DNA of 20,987 bases, from the NCBI GenBank assembly GCA_002887195.1, contig PJAB01000769.1:1-20987 (forward strand), in the 5' to 3' direction. Each line of letters opens with the position of its first letter. The first letter of the stretch is position 1. The translations under genes were made by a program, and so were the position numbers. The stretch comes from Chrysochromulina parva (Eukaryota > Haptophyta > Prymnesiales > Chrysochromulinaceae). A model generated the notes under the pieces. That model saw nothing but the letters and a program-made list of their open reading frames with translations, made no database searches and was not told where the DNA came from. This document shows, one piece after another, positions 16,344-20,987 of the stretch.

Positions 16344-16365
16344 AATCATGACGCCAGCCATGATT
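16344..16365. repeat. Short hairpin after the ADP-ribosyltransferase stop
   Basis: AATCATG (16344-16350) and CATGATT (16359-16365) are perfect inverted 7-mers, 13 nt beyond the minus-strand stop codon at 16379-16381. A hairpin in the 3' UTR is possible. Confidence 0.45.
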
Positions 16366-16378
16366 TCAGGACGGCCCG

Positions 16379-19300
16379 TCACTTTTTGGATGAAGCCTTC
16401 TCCTTCGGCGGCGGCGGCGCTGCTGCTGCAGGCTTCTTCCTATTCGTCTTATCTGCGACCGCGTCGGGCGCGGCCGCGCCCATTTTGGACAAGTACGCCT
16501 TGCGTTCCTCGTCGCTCATGGTTTTGAACGCCTTGCGCTCCTCGTCGTTCAAGGAGAGGAACTTGACCGCGTCCACCATTCTCTTCTTGTCCGCGACTTT
16601 GGCAACGTCGTTGCCGTGCTTGTCGGGAAGGGAAAGGTCCGCACCGTTCTCGACGAGAAGCTCGATCATCCTGATGTGTCCTGTCGCACCCGCCCAGTGC
16701 GCCGCGGTCTTATTCTCGCCGTGCACCTCGGCTTGGTTGGCGTCCACCTTGAGGTCGGAGGTCGCCTTGGCCTCGAGGGTGCGCGGTGGAGACTCTGCGA
16801 GGAAAGCAGCCGAAACTTCGTCAATGTGGCTGTTGATGACATTCAGGAGCTCATTGGCTATCTCGAGCTGGTTGTTGCGCGCGGCCCAGATGAGAGGATT
16901 CCAGTCCACACGGAACGCGGTCGAGACGCGATTGAGGGCAAAGCTCTTGCCACCACCACCCATCGAGCCGGCAATGCCCTCGGCGAAGACACTCGACACC
17001 AGCTCAGCCGTGTATAGCCGGAGCTCATAGGGTCTGTCCTTCCAATACTTGGGGTCACAAGGCACTTGGAGCGTCAACGAGTCGTGCATCACTCCGAGGA
17101 TGGTTCGGCGTGGCTTGTCGGCGCGCGCAGGGTTTGCGAGCACGAAGTTGACGAGGGCATTCGTGCCCTCCTCCCCGAGGGTCTCGTTGCCTCGGACGTC
17201 GACGGCGATGTTCTTTTGGCGGTTCAAGAGGAGTGCCAGCGCGATGCCGTCCTTCGGGCTTAGCTTCGCGCGACGCAAGTCGATGAGCACTTCCTTCACC
17301 TTGTCGGCCCCCTCATCCATTCGCTTCGAGGCCTTCTTCTCGACGGGGCGGCAGCCGATCCAGCCCTCGAGAAGCATGATCCTTGAGGGCCCGAGAGGCG
17401 GCCAGTCCTGCAGATCGAGCTTGGGCTTGTTCAGCGCCGCGTTGAGCATATCGATGTCACGCACGAGCACGCGCTGCAAGTAGAGAGTCATGTTGAGCAC
17501 AAGCGAGAAGTTGTCATCATCGTTGAACCACTCGGGGGCATAGCTCAACGCTCCCAGCTCGAGGGACTTGTCCAGGATCGCGATCGCGGGCGCAACGAGC
17601 TCGGCGCGGAGAATGCCCGAGCGCTTGATCTCGATGATGATGCCCTCCTTCATGTCGAGGAGCATCCTGCGCCGGCGCGAGAGCACCTGCTCAAGCGTCT
17701 GTGCAGCGAGGTTGAGCGAGAGGCGCGCAAAGATCTCGAGCTTCTGCCCGTCGACGGCGGTCTGCACGGGCTCGATGCCGGTGAGCGGAGGAAGCAGGAC
17801 CTCCCTCTCGTGAGGATACTGTGAGAACCACGTAAGCTCCGCACCGCGGTCGATCATGCCCATGTTCATCTCGAAGAGCGTCATCGCATCGCCGTCCTTT
17901 GCGTAACCACCTCCGGTGGCATAGTGCACTGCCTGGTTGCGATCGCGAGTGGTCGACTGGAAACCAAACTCGATGCCGCCGAGCACGCCTTCGGCATTGG
18001 GCACCCAAAACTCCTCAGGCAGCTTGCCATAGCACGTGCCACGGTAAACCTTGCCCGCCTTGGTCAGCTTGCACATCTTGATGATGCACGAGTTGATCGC
18101 GTGAATGGTGGATACGTATCGGTTGAATGGTGCGGGCCCACAGCAGCTCTTGAAAGCTTTGACGAGGAAGGGATCCCCCGTCAGTTCACGAAGCACTGCG
18201 TTGTACTTCATGTACATGGGGCCGGTGTAGAGTCGCCCCCCGAGGAACTCTTCGAGAATCACGAGGGGGTGGCCCTCTTCTCGGAGCCTGCCGTTGCAAT
18301 GCTTCTCGAGCAGCTCCTCCATCAGATCCCGGACCGGCACGGGCTTGCGGCACCACTCTTGGTGCTTCTCGCGGAAATCTTTGCGCTCGGGGTACGACCG
18401 CGGGTCCTTTTTGCCGTCGTAGGCGAATTCCCACTCTGTGGCCGAGCAGGAAGTGGTGCCGTTGGGCGAGGTGAACTCGACGTAAGAGTCTGGGAAAGCC
18501 GTGTGCTCATTGCACATGGCCATGCGGATGGTGGGTGTCTCACCGCCCTCGCTCTCAGGGTCGCGGATCATCTGGGGAGGACCGATGAGGTTCTCCAGCC
18601 CCGAGAAGAATTTGTCGAGCGTCCCGTGGCGCATCATGAACTTACCGGTCACCTGGAACTTATCATTCAGATGAGTGCCCGACGCCGCTGATTGGAAATG
18701 GAGCGCATCAAGGCCTGTCATCAGCATATCTCCCACCCCCATCAGCTCCGCTTCCTTCAGCATCTCGTCCACCTTGTCGCGTGTCAGCAATAACGCATAG
18801 TCAAAGGTGGCTTGCTGGCCTAAACGTACTGGCAATTTAAGAGCATCGACGACGCAGTTGGCGAGACCAATCTTGAGTACCCACTTTGCCCATTCCTCGC
18901 GCACGGTCGCCTCGACCTTCTTGATTGACTCGGCCTCTTTGGCAATCTCCTTTTGCGACTTATGCGCCACCTTTTTGTCCGCCGTCTTAACTTCTTCAGA
19001 CCTGTCTCGCTTTGGCGCTGGGGCCTTTCCGGGTGCTGCTGACGCCTTTCCGGGGGCCTTTTCGGAGGCGATATCCACGCGTCCCTTGAGGCGATCGTTG
19101 AGGGCCTTCTGGATGTCCTGGGCGGTGTTGGACGAAGTGGTAGTCGACCTCTTGGCAGTGTTGCGGATGGCGCGATCGAGCTCTTTGTAGTCTAGCGAGC
19201 CTGTGCCGTCGGCATCCCAAACATCGAATACCGACTCAAGCTGCTGCGACGAATAGGGGGTATTGAACATCTCTAGCGCCTTGACAAAATCGGCCTTGGA

Positions 19301-20987
19301 GATTCGCCCCGTTTGATTCCTGTCAATATCCCGGAAGAACTCGACAGGCTGTACCTTGGACTTTTCCAACGCTATCTTGAGGCACTTGGCTAGATCAGCC
19401 GCTATCTCCGCCGACTCCTGCGCTTTCATCGCCTTGTAGACAGAGTCTTCATCTGCTTGGCTCTCGATAAAGTCCGTCCGAGCCGAAGCCATAGTGAGCG
19501 ATCTGCTCGTGCCGGTTGCTGGCGTGTCACTGCCGCTGTCGTCGCCGTCTGCAGGAGGTGACTCTGTGGCTTCGCCGATCACCAGCATGAGAGACGCTCG
19601 CAGGTTGGCAAGGCCCGAGGTGCGAGCCGTGCGCGAGAGGTCACGCCACGGCAGCCATCCCTGCAGGATTCCCCCGGATATCTGGCGAACATTGACGAAG
19701 TCGGGGTACGCCTCGGCCACCTCGATCACTTCGATCTCAGCGTCGTTGGTGATGATCTTCCCAGTGAACTCGAACTCGGTGCCGATGAATTGTGGCTCCG
19801 AGCGCAGCCTGGATCCGTCCTGGAAGAAGGCGTTGTATACGAATGCTCGGTCACCCACGGCAAACGCGTCAAGAGGCTTGGCCGCAACGCTCGTCTTCTG
19901 CTGAGCCTCATGCATCTGCAAAGCCTCCTGCATGGCACCTAGCTGCTTCCTGAGGTCGAGAACCTCCACTTCTTTTTGATAAAGCTCGTCTGCAGTATTT
20001 CTCATCTCCTCCTCGAGATCCTTGACTTTCTCTTCGTTCTGCTTGAGTGCGTCAATGGCCATCTGAGCAAGGAACTTGAGCTCGGGCAGGCCCGCTTTGC
20101 GCTCGATGCGTGAGATGTTCCGTGTGCGAACCCAGCCCTCGCATCGTTCGACCTCGTCGCCTTCCTTGCCCCCGGCATTGTATACCAGCCGCACCTTGCA
20201 GTAGCCGTTGTCGCTCACCTCGAGAACGTCGACGCAGGAGTCGTTGAGGACGTACCTGGGAGGTGTTAAGGCGTCGGAGAGGCGAAGGTGAGCTGAGGAC
20301 GCTGTGAAAAAGGGTGTGGATGGAGACCCTGGACGGTGCAGGGGATTGTCAAGAAGAGCGGATGAAGGAATGGCCTCTCACTGGGTCTCGAGAAAGGGAT
20401 CCTCCATCCTGGGCCCCGCGCGCAGCTTGGTGCCATCGCGGAAGAAGGGGTTTTGCATCCACACGCGCTCGCCAACCTCAAAGACTTCCACCTGCGTAGG
20501 GCGGAGCAGCAGGTGGCTTGGGGCGTCGTCACGCAAAGTGTTCAAGCCCAAAAGGTCATCAGTGGTCATCAGTGGTCATCAGTGGTCATCAGTGGTCATC
20601 AGTGGTCGTAACGCAAAGTGTTCAAGCCCCAAAGGTCGTGGTGCGGTATGCGCTTGCGCCTTGGGGCGTGCGCCTACCTTTTCCCCTTGCATTGCATTGA
20701 CCCATGCGGTTGAGAGCACTTGACCTGCAAGAGCCCCAGTTTTTGCCACAACTTCAACCCCACCAAAGGAAACCTGCTTCTTCTCGGCCGCTGTCTCGGC
20801 CGCTGCCGCCTCCGAAGCCGTTGCCGCGTCAGCCGCCGCGGCTTCGGCTGCTGCCGCCTCGGCCGCTGCCGCCTCGACCGCTGCCGCCTCAGCCGCCGCC
20901 GCCGCCTCTGCCGCCGCCGCCTCCGCCGCCTCGGCCGCCGCCGCTGCCTCAGCGGCGCCCGCCGCCTCGGCCGCCGCCGCCTCGGCC
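16379..20987 (-). CDS. Multidomain mono-ADP-ribosyltransferase with SH3-like, EF-hand, LRR-like and ankyrin parts; 5' end outside window
   Basis: Likely a calcium-responsive enzyme transferring ADP-ribose from NAD to protein arginine. Exons: beyond 20987 to 20678, 20491-20382 and 20255-16379; at least 1,431 residues lie in the window. Order: an Ala/Glu-rich helix (20791-20987); KKQVSFGGVEVVAKTGALA; two related SH3-like modules (VGERVWMQNPFFRDGTKLR and VGDRAFVYNAFFQDGSRLR) separated by a coiled coil; two EF-hand loops (DRNQTGRISKAD, 19289-19324; DADGTGSLDYKE, 19181-19216); a Lys/Ala-rich linker; and an ART domain with the full R-S-E triad: Arg in VYRG (18041-18043), Ser in FQSTT (17954-17956) and ExE in HEREVLLPP (second Glu 17801-17803). 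An LRR-like stretch (NETLGEEGTNALVNFVL), two or three ankyrin repeats (about 16590-16910) and a basic Ala/Pro/Lys tail follow. The triad spacing fits arginine-specific ARTs. Substrate and location unknown. Confidence 0.87.
17760..18330 (-). other. ART catalytic domain (R-S-E class)
   Basis: This is the domain inside the gene at 16379-20987. Motif order on the coding strand is R (VYRG), STT (FQSTTRDRNQAVHYA) and ExE (EREV). The ExE Glu pair is the signature of arginine-directed transferases in the R-S-E fold class; the H-Y-E class (PARP-like) is excluded. The upstream helices PLVILEEFLGGRLYTGPMYM and FKSCCGPAPFNRYV fit the helical lobe that precedes the catalytic core. Confidence 0.85.
19181..19324 (-). 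other. EF-hand pair
   Basis: Loop 1, DRNQTGRISKAD, has D, N, T, G, I and D at positions 1, 3, 5, 6, 8 and 12. Loop 2, DADGTGSLDYKE, has D, D, T, G, L and E at the same positions. Helices EFFRDI, FVKALEMF, LESVFDVW and LDRAIR flank them with normal spacing. Both loops look able to bind calcium. Confidence 0.85.
20256..20381 (-). other. ADP-ribosyltransferase gene intron (126 nt)
   Basis: The donor is GTGAGA at 20381 downward and the acceptor CTCCCAG ends at 20256. Phase 2, joining FLETQ to YVLNDSC. The unspliced frame stops at the TGA in the donor. Splicing extends module 1 to match the full length of module 2. Confidence 0.85.
20492..20677 (-). other. ADP-ribosyltransferase gene intron (186 nt) carrying a minisatellite
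   Basis: The donor is GTAGGC at 20677 downward, after AAG; the acceptor CTACGCAG ends at 20492. Phase 0, joining NAMQGEK to VEVFEVGERV. The decamer repeat inside brings TGA stops into every frame, which supports non-coding status. Confidence 0.8.
20554..20607. repeat. Decamer minisatellite, five-plus copies
   Basis: GGTCATCAGT is repeated five times without change, plus a partial copy. A 27-bp flank (20531-20557) recurs at 20611-20637 with one difference, so the array lies inside an 80-bp duplication. It lies in an intron. Confidence 0.9.
20791..20987 (-). repeat. Imperfect Ala/Glu-coding trinucleotide-type repeat
   Basis: The coding strand reads as repeated AEAAA-type pentads built from GCG/GCC/GCA and GAG codons, with a rough 15-bp DNA period and frequent substitutions. 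It continues past the window edge. It probably forms a long charged alpha-helix. Confidence 0.8.

Larger units (their letters stand above)
15824..16378. other. Convergent intergenic spacer with several inverted repeats
   Basis: It lies between the stops of the helical protein gene (+) and the ADP-ribosyltransferase gene (-). It holds perfect or near-perfect inverted repeats at 15900-15926, 15978-16011 and 16344-16365 (separate entries), and a weaker one at about 16171-16203 (GCTTGGC/GCCAAGC). No gene was seen. Confidence 0.5.

Noticed and set aside
17760..18330. Bacterial-toxin origin of the ADP-ribosyltransferase
   Set aside because: The R-S-E triad is shared by eukaryotic ARTs; introns, EF-hands and ankyrin repeats argue for a resident eukaryotic gene.
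1..20987. Transposase, integrase, reverse transcriptase or viral genes
   Set aside because: None of the readable frames shows such motifs; the only mobile-element hint is the 32-bp repeat pair.

Overview
The window looks like nuclear DNA of a GC-rich unicellular eukaryote. The evidence is canonical GT-AG introns of 76 to 186 nt inside recognisable eukaryotic genes (CAND1, an ALYREF-type mRNA export adaptor), a secreted protein with about 36 EGF-like repeats, and no bacterial operon, Shine-Dalgarno or mobile-gene signal. The mix of short introns, GC-rich codon use, large secreted EGF protein and a multidomain ADP-ribosyltransferase suits a marine alga; a haptophyte is my best guess, by inference only.

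Layout, left to right. (1) 214-1311 (+): an intronless membrane-bound PlsC/LPCAT-type acyltransferase. (2) 1685-2182 (-): a small secreted Cys-containing glycoprotein of unknown function. It is divergent from (3) CAND1, a three-exon gene at 2350-6362 (+); the 167-bp spacer carries a 14-bp direct repeat. (4) 6363-7176: convergent spacer with a strong G-quadruplex motif. (5) 7177-8067 (-): a two-hydrophobic-segment protein I do not recognise. (6) 8077-12924 (-): an intronless 1,615-residue secreted protein with EGF-like repeats in three blocks. A near-identical 32-bp element precedes likely start codons of both (5) and (6). (7) 13738-14413 (-): an ALYREF-like gene, recovered by splicing three exons by hand and hidden opposite a long open frame. 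(8) 14654-15823 (+): a helical-repeat-like protein of unknown function, divergent from (7). (9) 16379 to beyond 20987 (-): the most unusual gene, a multi-exon protein joining an Ala/Glu-rich helix, two tandem SH3-like modules, an EF-hand pair, an arginine-type mono-ADP-ribosyltransferase domain, an LRR-like stretch and ankyrin repeats. Its 5' end lies outside the window.

The genes do not form an obvious pathway; this is an ordinary eukaryotic gene neighbourhood with small spacers. The observations most worth following are the ADP-ribosyltransferase architecture, the hidden ALYREF gene, the shared 32-bp upstream element and the EGF-repeat protein. Exon boundaries come from reading frames, splice-site consensus and remembered family conservation, not from transcripts or alignment software.
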